From Lachnospiraceae bacterium (GTDB taxonomy: Bacteria > Bacillota > Clostridia > Lachnospirales > Lachnospiraceae), in NCBI GenBank assembly GCA_017448245.1, contig JAFSLV010000019.1:1-64000 (forward strand): 64,000 bases of DNA. The letters are read 5' to 3'. Below the pieces are notes generated by a model, which was not told the origin of the DNA, searched no databases, and saw only the letters and a program-made list of their open reading frames with translations. This document shows positions 7,887 to 16,511 of the stretch, in pieces. The position numbers and the translations under genes were made by a program. Position 1 is the stretch's first letter, and the number at the start of each line of letters is the position of its first letter.

Positions 7887-9272
7887 ATGAGAAGAAGTGT
7901 GAGAAACGGAATGAAAAAGATGTACGCTGTCGTGTTGCTTGCGGCGATGCTCGCAGGATGTACGGCTTCCCCCGCGGGCAATCAAACGCCTGCAGGAAGC
8001 GGGCAGCCAGGCCGGACCGCGAACGGAATCGAAGCGGTGGTTGCGCAGTATCCCGATACAGGCATCCCCGGGAACATGGACGCACAGGCCTTTATGGAAT
8101 CGGATGCGCACTGGGAGTGGTGGGACGAATACCGCCCGAAAATGGAAGCTTCTCTCGAAGTACAGGACGGGATGGAGTCTTATTACAATGCCGTGATGCG
8201 TGAACTGCTCGTCACGGACGAGACGGAGAATACGGTCTGCTCCCCGATCAATATCTATGTCGCACTGGCGATGCTTGCGGAATGTACGGACGGTAATACC
8301 AGGGCACAGATCCTTGACGTTCTGGGGGCAGACAGTGTCGAAACGCTGCGCGCCCGGATCAAAACCCTGTGGGAAGCCAATTACATCGATACACCGGTAC
8401 TGACCTCACTGCTTGCGGATTCCGTCTGGATGCGTGACGGCGTTACGTACAATGAGGAGACGATGCAGCGCCTTGCGGAACTCTATTATGCCTCCTCCTT
8501 TTCCGGGCCCATGGGGACGGAGGAGATGGACGCTGCCCTGCAGGGCTGGATGAATGAGAACACCGGAGGCCTTTTGGAAGACGCCGTCAAAGATATCCAT
8601 ACAACGCCGGAGACCGTGCTGGCTCTTGTTTCGACCATCTATTACAAAGCGGGCTGGGTCGACAAATTCCATGAGGGTGCGACGGACAAACAGACCTTCC
8701 ACGGCGCGGCTGCTGACACGGAAGTCGACATGATGCACCTGACGGATATGATGAGTTATTACGCGGGAGACAAATTCGGTGCCGTGCAGCTCGCCCTTAC
8801 CGACAGCGGTACGATGTCCTTCTTTTTGCCGGACGAGGGTGTGGATGTGAAAGACCTTGTGACCGATGAACAGGTGATGCAGGTGATCCGCGGTACATAC
8901 GGGAATGTGTCCTGGCCGATGGTACATCTGTCCGTCCCGAAATTCCGGACGGAGGCCAAAACCGATCTGATGGAGGCTTTTGAGCGACTCGGCATGACGG
9001 ACGTGATGACGGCGGGCGTTGCTGACTTTTCTCCTCTGACAGGGGATGCCTCGCTCGGTGATCTTTCCCTGAGCAGCGCCGAACACGCGGCGGTCGTGGA
9101 AGTGGATGAAGAGGGCGTGACCGGTGCGGCCTACACGATCATGATGGTGGCGGAGGGCGCCGCGGAAGGCGGCGATGAAATCGATTTTGTCCTGGACCGC
9201 CCCTTCTTCTTTACCGTGACGGCCCGCGACGGATCCATCCTCTTTGCGGGTGTCGTGCAAAACGTGTTATAA
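7887..9272 (+). CDS. Serpin-family protease inhibitor, lipoprotein
   Basis: The 461-residue protein has a signal peptide with lipobox AAMLAGC, so it should sit on the outer face of the membrane. The rest is a serpin: the helical start has [18 protein letters not shown], and the C-terminal signature is [24 protein letters not shown]. The reactive-centre hinge reads [10 protein letters not shown], close to the inhibitory consensus with small residues at most hinge positions but Val at P14 and Tyr at P9. By counting from the hinge the scissile region falls near MMVAEGAAE, with a small residue at P1, which hints at an elastase-like target (inference). Serpins of gut bacteria are known to inhibit host and microbial serine proteases. 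The ATG at 7887 has GCGAGG six bases ahead; another start is at 7911. It stands between hisH and hisF. Confidence 0.92.
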   Translation: MRRSVRNGMKKMYAVVLLAAMLAGCTASPAGNQTPAGSGQPGRTANGIEAVVAQYPDTGIPGNMDAQAFMESDAHWEWWDEYRPKMEASLEVQDGMESYYNAVMRELLVTDETENTVCSPINIYVALAMLAECTDGNTRAQILDVLGADSVETLRARIKTLWEANYIDTPVLTSLLADSVWMRDGVTYNEETMQRLAELYYASSFSGPMGTEEMDAALQGWMNENTGGLLEDAVKDIHTTPETVLALVSTIYYKAGWVDKFHEGATDKQTFHGAAADTEVDMMHLTDMMSYYAGDKFGAVQLALTDSGTMSFFLPDEGVDVKDLVTDEQVMQVIRGTYGNVSWPMVHLSVPKFRTEAKTDLMEAFERLGMTDVMTAGVADFSPLTGDASLGDLSLSSAEHAAVVEVDEEGVTGAAYTIMMVAEGAAEGGDEIDFVLDRPFFFTVTARDGSILFAGVVQNVL

Positions 9273-9273
9273 T
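9265..9273 (+). promoter_or_regulatory. Extended -10 element directly before hisF
   Basis: TGTTATAAT is a perfect extended -10 box, partly formed by the last codons of the serpin gene. Its expected start point is about base 9280-9281, the first base of the hisF ATG, and no ribosome binding site precedes that ATG. A weak -35 (TTGCGG at 9244) stands 18 bases upstream. A chance match inside the stop codon is possible. Confidence 0.4.
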
Positions 9274-9280
9274 TGTTGCT

Positions 9281-10042
9281 ATGTTCACGAAGCGCATCAT
9301 CCCCTGCCTGGACATCAAGGACGGCAGGGTGGTCAAGGGAATCAATTTTATCAACCTCAGGGACGCGGGAGATCCGGTGGAGGCGGGAGCGGCGTATTCC
9401 GACGCGGGTGCGGACGAGCTGGTCTTTCTGGACATCACCGCGACATCGGACGCACGGGAAACGGTGACGGATCTGGTGCGTCGCGTTGCGGAAAAGGTCT
9501 TTATTCCCTTCACGGTCGGCGGCGGCATCCGCACGGTGGACGATATGCGCGCCGTCCTTCGCGAGGGGGCGGACAAATGCTCCGTCAATTCCGCCGCGAT
9601 CAACACCCCGGAACTTATCAATGAAAGCGCGGACAAATTCGGTTCGCAGTGTGTTGTGCTGGCGGTCGACTGCAGGAAGCGCAAAGACTCTTCCGGATGG
9701 AATGTGTATCAAAACGGCGGCCGCATCGATACGGGCCTGGATGCACTGAAATGGATCGAGGAAGGCGTAAAGCGCGGCGCGGGGGAGATCCTTCTGACCA
9801 GTATGGATGCGGACGGTACAAAAGAGGGCTTTGATGTCGCACTCACGAGAGCCGTCGCGGACCTCGTACCGGTACCCGTCATCGCCTCCGGCGGAGCCGG
9901 TGCAAAGGAACACTTTTACGAGATACTTACGGAAGGAAGGGCGGATGCCGCGCTTGCGGCCAGTCTCTTTCATTTTCAGGAACTGACGATTGCCGATGTC
10001 AAGCAGTATCTGCTGGACAAGGGTGTGGCGGTGCGCAGATGA
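9281..10042 (+). CDS. hisF: Imidazole glycerol phosphate synthase, cyclase subunit
   Basis: HisF (253 residues, normal length) is a TIM-barrel enzyme. It joins the ammonia from HisH with PRFAR to give imidazole glycerol phosphate and AICAR. The N-terminal catalytic Asp is in [15 protein letters not shown], and the phosphate-binding loops VGGGIRT and ASGGAGA are present, as is [10 protein letters not shown] with the second catalytic Asp. It starts nine bases after the serpin stop, with no ribosome binding site in front. It must therefore be translated by coupling to the serpin gene or from a leaderless transcript. Confidence 0.97.
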   Translation: MFTKRIIPCLDIKDGRVVKGINFINLRDAGDPVEAGAAYSDAGADELVFLDITATSDARETVTDLVRRVAEKVFIPFTVGGGIRTVDDMRAVLREGADKCSVNSAAINTPELINESADKFGSQCVVLAVDCRKRKDSSGWNVYQNGGRIDTGLDALKWIEEGVKRGAGEILLTSMDADGTKEGFDVALTRAVADLVPVPVIASGGAGAKEHFYEILTEGRADAALAASLFHFQELTIADVKQYLLDKGVAVRR

Positions 10043-10061
10043 GGCGTAAGGAGATCCGAAG

Positions 10062-10223
10062 ATGCTGCTCATGATACTGGCCGTGGTACTGGTCCTTGCG
10101 GGAATCCTGCTGATCGTGCTGGGGATCGTGTCCCCGCTTCCTTTGATCGCTGGCGCCACGGTCGGTGCGTTGCTGGTGCTTGCGGGGCTCGTCATCACAA
10201 TGGAAATGGCGGGGAAAAAGTAA
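10062..10223 (+). CDS. Small two-helix membrane protein
   Basis: This 53-codon gene lies in the gap between hisF and ung. It begins with ATG eight bases after aaggag (10048-10053) and ends one base before the ung start. The product, starting [18 protein letters not shown] and ending MEMAGKK, has two hydrophobic helices joined by a short SPLPLIAG turn and a short charged tail. The good ribosome binding site, tight spacing and purely hydrophobic content support a real gene. I recognise no family and can give no function. Confidence 0.7.
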   Translation: MLLMILAVVLVLAGILLIVLGIVSPLPLIAGATVGALLVLAGLVITMEMAGKK

Positions 10224-10224
10224 A

Positions 10225-10890
10225 GTGGCAGCCATTACCGGGAGCTGGCAGGCGGCACTTGCGCAGGAATTCCAAAAGCCCTATTATAAGGAGCTTTTTC
10301 GTTTTGTGCGTGAGGAATATGCCACACAGGTGATATATCCGCCTGCGGATGATCTCTTCAATGCCCTGCATCTGACGCCGCTCGAGCAGGTCAAGGTACT
10401 GATCCTCGGACAGGATCCCTATCACGAGCCGGGGCAGGCGCACGGTCTTTGTTTTTCCGTCAGGAAGGGAGTTCCCTGCCCGCCGTCTTTGCAAAATATC
10501 TATCGGGAGCTGCAGGACGATCTGGGGATCGAAATACCGGACCACGGCTGTCTCGAGAAGTGGGCGTCCCGGGGAGTATTGCTGCTCAATACGGTGCTTA
10601 CGGTACGCGCCCACCGGGCCTATTCCCACAGGGGCAGGGGCTGGGAGCAGTTTACGGACGCGATTATCCGGATCGTCAATGACAAGAAGGAACCCGTGGT
10701 CTGTATGCTCTGGGGAAGACCCGCACAGGAAAAAGAAACGATACTGGACAATCCGGCGCATCTCGTGCTGAAGGCGCCGCATCCGAGCCCGCTGTCTGCT
10801 TACAGGGGATTTTTCGGATGTAAGCATTTCAGCCGGTGCAATGACTTTTTGACCGCGCACGGCGTGGATGCCGTCGACTGGCGACCCTGA
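10225..10890 (+). CDS. ung: Uracil-DNA glycosylase (family 1)
   Basis: Ung (221 residues, normal length) removes uracil from DNA at the start of base excision repair. The water-activating loop [13 protein letters not shown], the uracil-binding Asn in [12 protein letters not shown] and the minor-groove loop [13 protein letters not shown] are all present. I chose the GTG at 10225 because the protein then begins just before the conserved TGSWQ; an upstream extension to 10165 would overlap the small membrane protein gene. It is probably co-transcribed with hisF and lysA. Confidence 0.96.
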   Translation: MAAITGSWQAALAQEFQKPYYKELFRFVREEYATQVIYPPADDLFNALHLTPLEQVKVLILGQDPYHEPGQAHGLCFSVRKGVPCPPSLQNIYRELQDDLGIEIPDHGCLEKWASRGVLLLNTVLTVRAHRAYSHRGRGWEQFTDAIIRIVNDKKEPVVCMLWGRPAQEKETILDNPAHLVLKAPHPSPLSAYRGFFGCKHFSRCNDFLTAHGVDAVDWRP

Positions 10891-10933
10891 GCGTTTCATA
10901 AGGAAATGCGCTTTGGATCATGAAAGGATGGAA

Positions 10934-12223
10934 ATGAAAGACGCGTTTTTAACCAAAGAGCTGGCGGAGGCGATCGCCTCCGAGTATCCGACGCCGTTTT
11001 ATATCTATGACGAAAAGGGCATCCGGGACAACGCACGCAGGGTGCGGGAGGCCTTTCGCTGGAACAGGGGCTTTCATGAGTTCTTTGCCGTCAAGGCGCT
11101 GCCGAATCCCGTGATCATGCAGATCCTGAAGGAAGAGGGATGCGGCTTTGACTGTTCCTCACAGACGGAACTGATGCTTGCGGAGGCACTCGGGAGCACA
11201 GGAGAGGAGATCATGTTTTCCTCCAATGACACCCCGCCGGAGGAATTTGCGTATGTCAACCGCCTCGGCGGCGTGATCAATCTCGATGATATCACGCATA
11301 TCGATACGCTGCTTTCGGTATGCCCGGGAGACGATAAAGCGCCGGGCGGGGTCCGTTTTCCCGAAACGGTCAGCTGCCGGTACAATCCGGGCGGTGTCTT
11401 TGAGATGGCCAACGGCATCATGGACAATCCGGGCGATTCCAAATACGGCATGACAAAGGTGCAGCTGATGGAAGCATACCAGCGGCTGAAGTCACTGGGT
11501 GTCAGCCGCTTTGGCCTGCATGCCTTTCTGGCCTCCAATACCGTTTCCAATGACTATTATCCGCATCTGGCTTCCAGGCTCTTTCAGCTGGCCACAGAGA
11601 TTCGCAGGGAAACCGGCATTGCGCTTTCCTTTATCAATCTCTCCGGCGGGGTCGGCATTCCGTATCGCCCGGAGGAGATGCCCAATGATATCCGAAAGAT
11701 CGGAGAGGGCGTAAAGGAACAGTACCGCAGGATCCTCGTGCCGGAGGGGCTCGATGAGGTCGCCGTCTGTACGGAGATGGGACGTTTCATGACGGGACCG
11801 TACGGTGCGCTCGTCACCAGGGCAGTACATGAAAAGCATATTTACAAGGAATACATCGGTGTGGATGCCTGTGCGGTGCATCTGATCCGGCCTGCCATGT
11901 ACGGTGCCTATCATCATATCACGGTGCTCGGCAAGGAGCATGCGCCGCATGACCATATCTATGATGTCGTGGGGTCTTTATGCGAAAATAACGACAAGTT
12001 TGCGATCGACCGTCATCTGCCAAGGATCGACAAGGGAGATCTGCTCTATATCCATGATGCAGGTGCACACAGCTTTTCGATGGGATACAATTACAACGGA
12101 AAACTCAAGTGTGCGGAGCTCCTCCTCAGGGAAGACGGGAGCGTGCGGCTGATCAGAAGGGCGGAGACACCCGCGGATTACTTTGCCACACTGGATGTGT
12201 GTAATATCAAGGGGCTGCCGTGA
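10934..12223 (+). CDS. lysA: Diaminopimelate decarboxylase
   Basis: A 429-residue fold-type III PLP enzyme that decarboxylates meso-diaminopimelate to lysine. The Schiff-base Lys is in FFAVKALPNP, the Cys-bearing substrate motif is in VDACAVHLIRP, and the phosphate-binding glycine run is INLSGGVGIPY. DAGAHSFSMGYNYNG near the end is typical of the decarboxylase C-terminal barrel. Of several near Met codons I chose 10934, which has AAGG six bases ahead. The 5' region overlaps the ung end in the reading frame only if an earlier start is used. A terminator overlaps its stop codon. Related carboxynorspermidine decarboxylases are a less likely alternative. Confidence 0.85.
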   Translation: MKDAFLTKELAEAIASEYPTPFYIYDEKGIRDNARRVREAFRWNRGFHEFFAVKALPNPVIMQILKEEGCGFDCSSQTELMLAEALGSTGEEIMFSSNDTPPEEFAYVNRLGGVINLDDITHIDTLLSVCPGDDKAPGGVRFPETVSCRYNPGGVFEMANGIMDNPGDSKYGMTKVQLMEAYQRLKSLGVSRFGLHAFLASNTVSNDYYPHLASRLFQLATEIRRETGIALSFINLSGGVGIPYRPEEMPNDIRKIGEGVKEQYRRILVPEGLDEVAVCTEMGRFMTGPYGALVTRAVHEKHIYKEYIGVDACAVHLIRPAMYGAYHHITVLGKEHAPHDHIYDVVGSLCENNDKFAIDRHLPRIDKGDLLYIHDAGAHSFSMGYNYNGKLKCAELLLREDGSVRLIRRAETPADYFATLDVCNIKGLP

Positions 12224-12235
12224 GGCAGCCCCTTT
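12211..12235. terminator. Intrinsic terminator at the lysA/atoA convergence
   Basis: GGGGCTGCC, loop GTGA, GGCAGCCCC and TTT form a perfect 9-bp GC-rich stem. The loop contains the lysA stop codon. It can also stop the atoA transcript from the other strand, although the T run is short on both sides. Confidence 0.75.
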
Positions 12236-12256
12236 GAGAATAAGGTGAAAAAGCGT

Positions 12257-12907
12257 TTATTCCATGTTCTTGATGTCCGCAGCAAAGGTCAGCTTGCAGC
12301 CGGTTGCTTCCTGCATCTGCTCCTGCGTAAACTCGGGATTGATCTCGGTCACGACCAGGCCCTTATCCGTCACTTCCATCACGCCCATCTCGGTGATGAT
12401 CTTGGTGACGCAGGTCTGGGCCGTCAGAGGCAGTGTGCAGGCCTCTAAGATCTTGTGCGCACCCTTCTGGGTGTGCTCCATGGCGACGATGACGTTGGGC
12501 GCACCGACGACCAAGTCCATCGCACCGCCCATGCCGGGCACCATCTTGCCGGGAATGATCCAGTTGGCGAGATTGCCTTTTTCATCGACCTGCAGGGCGC
12601 CTAAGACCGTTGCGTCGACGTGACCGCCGCGGATGATGCCAAAGCTCGTGGCGGAGTCGATGAACGCACCGCCGGGAGCGATCGAAGAGGGCTGTCCGCC
12701 CGCATCGGAGACGCACTTGTCCGGTACTTCGGGCTTGGCACCCGCGCCGACCATGCCGTTCTCCGCTTCCAGGATGACCTTGACATCCGGAGGAAGGAAG
12801 GAGGGCACCATCGTCGGGAGACCGATGCCCAGATTGACGACGTCGCCGTCGTGAAATTCTTTTGCCACACGTTTCGCGATAAATGCCTTGATTTCGTTTT
12901 TATCCAT
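12257..12907 (-). CDS. atoA: Acetate/acetoacetate CoA-transferase, beta subunit
   Basis: The 216-residue beta subunit of a class I 3-oxoacid CoA-transferase. The catalytic Glu that forms the glutamyl-CoA intermediate is in LEAENGMVGAG, and the family pattern VNLGIGLPTMVP is near the N-terminus. With AtoD it moves CoA between acetate, butyrate and acetoacetate. Its start codon shares one base with the atoD stop, so the two subunits are translationally coupled. It is the last gene of the operon and ends at the shared terminator. Confidence 0.92.
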   Translation of the reverse strand: MDKNEIKAFIAKRVAKEFHDGDVVNLGIGLPTMVPSFLPPDVKVILEAENGMVGAGAKPEVPDKCVSDAGGQPSSIAPGGAFIDSATSFGIIRGGHVDATVLGALQVDEKGNLANWIIPGKMVPGMGGAMDLVVGAPNVIVAMEHTQKGAHKILEACTLPLTAQTCVTKIITEMGVMEVTDKGLVVTEINPEFTQEQMQEATGCKLTFAADIKNME

Positions 12908-13569
12908 TATTTTGCACCTCCGTCCACAATATAATCGACCAGGATCCCCTGTACGACCACGTCGTCGGGATCGATCATGTCGACGATCTCGTCCGCCTGT
13001 ACGACGACGGTATCCGCGGCGGAAGCCATGACCACGTTAAAGTTGCGGGTCGTGCCGTGATAGCGGATGTTGCCGTACTTGTCGACCTGTGTGCCGTAGA
13101 TGATTGCGATGTCCGCGTGGAGCGGCTCCTCCAGAAGGAATTTCTTGCCGTTGACTTCCACGAGCTTCTTGCCGGCTTCCTCACCGACCGGTGTGCCGAT
13201 ACCGGTGGGGGTTAAGACGCCGCCGAGGCCGTAGCCGCCTGCACGGATCTTTTCCGCCATCGAGCCCTGGGGAACGAGCGTGACCTTCATGGTGCCCTCG
13301 TTCATCATCTGGCCGACTTCCGGATTGATGCCGATGTGGGTTGCATACATCTCCTTGAACTGTCCGTTGTGGATCATCTCGTGGACCCCGTGTTCAAGGG
13401 CAGGCTGACCGCCGTCGTTGCAGATGAGCGTGAGGTTCTTGACGCCCGTCTCCGCAATCGCGTGGAGCAGCTCGTTGGCGCCGCCGACACTCAAGAATCC
13501 GCCGACCATTACGGTCATGCCGTCCTTGACGAGAGCGGCAGCTTCCTGCATGGAAACTTGTTTTGCCAT
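12907..13569 (-). CDS. atoD: Acetate/acetoacetate CoA-transferase, alpha subunit
   Basis: The 220-residue alpha subunit of the CoA-transferase. The N-terminal KDGMTVMVGGFLSVGGANELL carries the GGF glycine motif of the CoA-binding loop, and LTPTGIGTPVGE is typical of this subunit. A strong ribosome binding site (cggaggtga on the minus strand) stands before the ATG. It lies downstream of the short-chain fatty acid permease gene, with a long hairpin between them. This suggests import and activation of short-chain acids or acetoacetate as one unit. Confidence 0.92.
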   Translation of the reverse strand: MAKQVSMQEAAALVKDGMTVMVGGFLSVGGANELLHAIAETGVKNLTLICNDGGQPALEHGVHEMIHNGQFKEMYATHIGINPEVGQMMNEGTMKVTLVPQGSMAEKIRAGGYGLGGVLTPTGIGTPVGEEAGKKLVEVNGKKFLLEEPLHADIAIIYGTQVDKYGNIRYHGTTRNFNVVMASAADTVVVQADEIVDMIDPDDVVVQGILVDYIVDGGAK

Positions 13570-13637
13570 AGTGTGTCACCTCCGTTTATATGATATTTTT
13601 ATTGATCATTCATCATTCGATAATAAAGACTCTGTTA

Positions 13638-13667
13638 CGTACAGGGTGCCCGGGGGCACCCTGTACG
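13638..13667 (-). other. Perfect hairpin between atoE and atoD
   Basis: CGTACAGGGTGCC (13638-13650), a 4-base loop and GGCACCCTGTACG (13655-13667) form a perfect 13-bp stem inside the atoE-atoD intergenic gap. No T run follows on the minus strand, so it is not an ordinary terminator. It may protect the atoE message from 3' exonucleases, be a processing site, or bind a regulator. Confidence 0.8.
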
Positions 13668-13705
13668 AGAAAAAACTGTTTGATTGAACCGGATGGTACC
13701 ATGAA

Positions 13706-15196
13706 CTACATCGTCATCGCACCGACAATCAGGAAGCCTACGATGGCGACGACCGCCATGACGAGCAGCGTCAGCACGCAGTAGCCCATGATGTCCTTTG
13801 CGCCGAGGCCCGCGGCACCGAGTGCCGGCAGCGCCCAGAACGGCTGCACCATGTTGGTCCACTGGTCACCCCAGGCAATCGCCATACCGGTAACGGCCGG
13901 ATGGACATTGAGGCGTAAGCCCGCGGGCATCATGATCGGTCCCTGCACCGTCCACTGTCCGCCGCCCGAAGGGACGAAGAAGTTGACGATACCTGCCGCG
14001 AGGAAGGTCCACAGCGGGAAGGTCATGTGGTTGGAGATCGATACGAAGAAGTTGGAGATGACCGCCGCAAGGCTGGTGCCCGTGGAACCGCCCGCAAAGA
14101 CCATCAGCGCCTGGATACCGGCATAGAACGGGAACTGCAGGATAACGCCCGCCGCGCCCTTGGCCGCATCTTCCATCGCATGCACATAGCGGATTGGCGT
14201 GCCGTGGCAGAGCATACCGAGGATCAGGAAGATGAAGTTAACGATATTGAGGTTGAGGCCGTTGATACCGGCTTTGGCAAAGTACATGACCAGATAGATC
14301 AGACCGCCGACCACGATGATCCAGGAAAGGATCGGGCTGTTCTCGATCTTCTGTGCGGGTGTCTCCGCCTTCGGATACTCACGCTCGACATCCTCAAGGA
14401 GCTTGGGATCGACCACGAAGGTGTCCTCTTCCTTCGGATGGGAAGCACCGAAGATGAGTGCCGTCAGAATGATACAGGCAGCGATCATCAGCAGGTTCCA
14501 GGGAGCAAAGATCGTTGCGGTCGTCGGGATCAGTTCCGTGACCGCACCGCCGGTGCTCGCAACCGCGTCAAAGGTATACTCGACCGCCGAACCGCCGTCC
14601 GCAAGTTCCACGGTCGCTTCCGTATACTCCACCGCCTTGCCGAAATAATTCTGCAGGGTCTCGATCAGGGAGAAGTCTCTCGTGGTGTAGGCACCGATCT
14701 GACCGGGGGTGTTGATGTTGAGCGGGATGGAACCGGAGATACCCGCGTGCCAGATCGCAAAGCCCGAATAACCGGCAGCGATCAGCATACGGTAGTCCAC
14801 GTTCTTGAGCTGTCTGGCAACCGCGCGTCCGAGAAGCGCACCGACGACCAGACCGAAGCCCCAGTTGATAAAGGAAGCGATGGAGCCGACGACGACGACC
14901 AGAACAACGCCCTGTACCGGGGTCTTGGCCAGCTTCGCGATCGCTTCGAGCGCCTTCTTGATCGGCGGCGCCGTCGCAAATGCGGTACCCGTCACAACGA
15001 CGAGAGCCATCTGCATGGAGAATGCAAGCAGATTCCAAACACCGCCGCCCCATGCGTTGATGAGCGCGATCGGCGTGGCGCCTGCTGCGGGCATCGCGAA
15101 GATAAAGACGACGATGGTCAGAATCACCGCGAAGATGAATGCGTCAGGCAGGAACTTCTGCATGAAATTGACGCATGCGTTGGTAAATTTTTTCAT
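13706..15196 (-). CDS. atoE: Short-chain fatty acid transporter AtoE
   Basis: A 496-residue integral membrane protein of the AtoE/short-chain fatty acid transporter family. It has about a dozen hydrophobic helices, and the family stretch FFVPSGGGQWTVQGPI stands in the C-terminal half. It should carry acetate, butyrate or acetoacetate across the membrane. The gene has a consensus promoter and a strong ribosome binding site (agaggagggag) and heads the operon with the CoA-transferase subunits. Length is slightly above the E. coli protein because of a larger central loop (about residues 175-270), which holds an acidic, probably external, segment. Confidence 0.93.
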   Translation of the reverse strand: MKKFTNACVNFMQKFLPDAFIFAVILTIVVFIFAMPAAGATPIALINAWGGGVWNLLAFSMQMALVVVTGTAFATAPPIKKALEAIAKLAKTPVQGVVLVVVVGSIASFINWGFGLVVGALLGRAVARQLKNVDYRMLIAAGYSGFAIWHAGISGSIPLNINTPGQIGAYTTRDFSLIETLQNYFGKAVEYTEATVELADGGSAVEYTFDAVASTGGAVTELIPTTATIFAPWNLLMIAACIILTALIFGASHPKEEDTFVVDPKLLEDVEREYPKAETPAQKIENSPILSWIIVVGGLIYLVMYFAKAGINGLNLNIVNFIFLILGMLCHGTPIRYVHAMEDAAKGAAGVILQFPFYAGIQALMVFAGGSTGTSLAAVISNFFVSISNHMTFPLWTFLAAGIVNFFVPSGGGQWTVQGPIMMPAGLRLNVHPAVTGMAIAWGDQWTNMVQPFWALPALGAAGLGAKDIMGYCVLTLLVMAVVAIVGFLIVGAMTM

Positions 15197-15248
15197 TTAC
15201 ACTCCCTCCTCTTTAGAAATTGTTAGTTATAATTCACATATACATAAA

Positions 15249-15277
15249 ATTATAAAATCCATATAAAGACTTGTCAA
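15249..15277 (-). promoter_or_regulatory. Consensus sigma-A promoter of atoE-atoD-atoA
   Basis: Read on the minus strand, TTGACA (15277-15272), a 17-base spacer and TATAAT (15254-15249) match the consensus at all 12 positions. It stands about 52 bases before the atoE start and predicts strong expression. Confidence 0.92.
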
Positions 15278-15316
15278 GCGATATTAATAAAACAGGAATA
15301 TTTACTGATATCCCTA

Positions 15317-16309
15317 TTATGCAAGCGCGGCAGTGACGATCGCCATCGAGTAGACCTCCTGTCCGTTGCAGCCGCGGGACAAATCGTTGATCGGGGCATT
15401 GAGACCCAGCAAAATCGGGCCGTAGGCGTCAAAGCCGCCGAGTCGCTGCGCGATTTTATAGCCGATATTGCCTGCATTGATATCGGGGAAGATAAAGGTA
15501 TTGCAGTGTCCCGCGATCTCGTTGCCGGGGAACTTGGTCTCCGCGACCTTGGGAGAAACGGCGGCGTCAAACTGTACCTCGGCCTCGAGGACGCGCAGCT
15601 CCGGATGCTGCTCGATCGTCTTTTTTACGGCATTGCGCATTTTGTCGACGTCTTCGCCGGCGCCCGACCCCTTGGTGGAATAACTCAAAAAGCCGATGCG
15701 GGGCTCGATCCCGAAATGTGTGGCACATTCCGCGGTTTCCCTTGCGATCTCGACGAGCTCGTCCTCCGTCGGGTCGATGCAGATCGCACAGTCGCCCATC
15801 GCCAGCACCTCGTCCTCCCCGAGACCCGTGGGCCGTACCAGAATAAAGCAGGAAGAAACGATTTTGTTGCCGGGCTTGGTCTTGATCAGCTGCAGGGCGG
15901 GGCGTACCGTATCCGCCGTGGAGTACGTCGCGCCGCCAAGGAGCGCATCCGCAATCCCCATCTTGACGAGCATCGTGCCAAAGTAATTGGCGCCCTTTAA
16001 GATCTCACGCGCCTGCTCTTTTGTCACGCCCTTGCTCTTTCTGAGCTCACAAAACTGCCCGACCATCTCGTCCATCCGGTCGAAGTGTTCCGGATCATAC
16101 ATCTCCGCGCCGCGGATGTTGTAGCCGGCCTCCTCCGAAGCCTTCAGGATCTCGTCTTCTTTTCCAACGAGCACCGGATGCAAAAAGTTTCCGGCCAGAA
16201 GACGCGAGGCCGCTTCGAGAATGCGCGGATCCGTGCCCTCCGTGAAGACGATCTTTTTCGGATTCTGTTTTAATTTTTCGATCATGGAACCGAAACCGCC
16301 AGATGCCAT
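15317..16309 (-). CDS. pta: Phosphate acetyltransferase
   Basis: Pta (330 residues) interconverts acetyl-CoA and acetyl phosphate. The N-terminus KKIVFTEGTDPRIL, the central GGATYSTADTVRPALQ and the C-terminal GFDAYGPILLGLNAPINDLSRG are hallmarks of the short, single-domain Pta. Phosphate butyryltransferases lack these patterns and are shorter. No acetate kinase gene is nearby, so ackA must be elsewhere. It has its own promoter (16364-16392) and stands upstream of atoE on the same strand, linking acetate formation and short-chain acid exchange. Confidence 0.95.
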   Translation of the reverse strand: MASGGFGSMIEKLKQNPKKIVFTEGTDPRILEAASRLLAGNFLHPVLVGKEDEILKASEEAGYNIRGAEMYDPEHFDRMDEMVGQFCELRKSKGVTKEQAREILKGANYFGTMLVKMGIADALLGGATYSTADTVRPALQLIKTKPGNKIVSSCFILVRPTGLGEDEVLAMGDCAICIDPTEDELVEIARETAECATHFGIEPRIGFLSYSTKGSGAGEDVDKMRNAVKKTIEQHPELRVLEAEVQFDAAVSPKVAETKFPGNEIAGHCNTFIFPDINAGNIGYKIAQRLGGFDAYGPILLGLNAPINDLSRGCNGQEVYSMAIVTAALA

Positions 16310-16363
16310 ACCTGTGTAACCCTCCTTCGATATTAGTGAATTTGAATAAAAACATCAAAAATC

Positions 16364-16392
16364 ATTATAGGAAAAACGGCAATAATATACAA
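16364..16392 (-). promoter_or_regulatory. Sigma-A promoter of pta
   Basis: On the minus strand TTGTAT (16392-16387), a 17-base spacer and a perfect TATAAT (16369-16364) precede the pta start by about 55 bases. Confidence 0.7.
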
Positions 16393-16464
16393 GATGTAAA
16401 ATCTGTAAAACATTTCACCGGTTTTCTATGAAAAATAACAACTGCACCTTACCGGCCCAAAGTG

Positions 16465-16473
16465 TGTTATACT
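16465..16473 (+). promoter_or_regulatory. Extended -10 promoter of proA
   Basis: TGTTATACT is an extended -10 element 38 bases before the proA ATG. The -35 region is weak (CTGCAC at 16442). It is divergent from the pta promoter, about 75 bases away. Confidence 0.6.
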
Positions 16474-16511
16474 ATTTTACTGTATTTAAAATGTCGGAAA
16501 CGGGGTGACCT

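Noticed and set aside
14027-15226. 399-codon plus-strand frame rich in Asp, Arg and His
   Set aside because: Antisense shadow of atoE.
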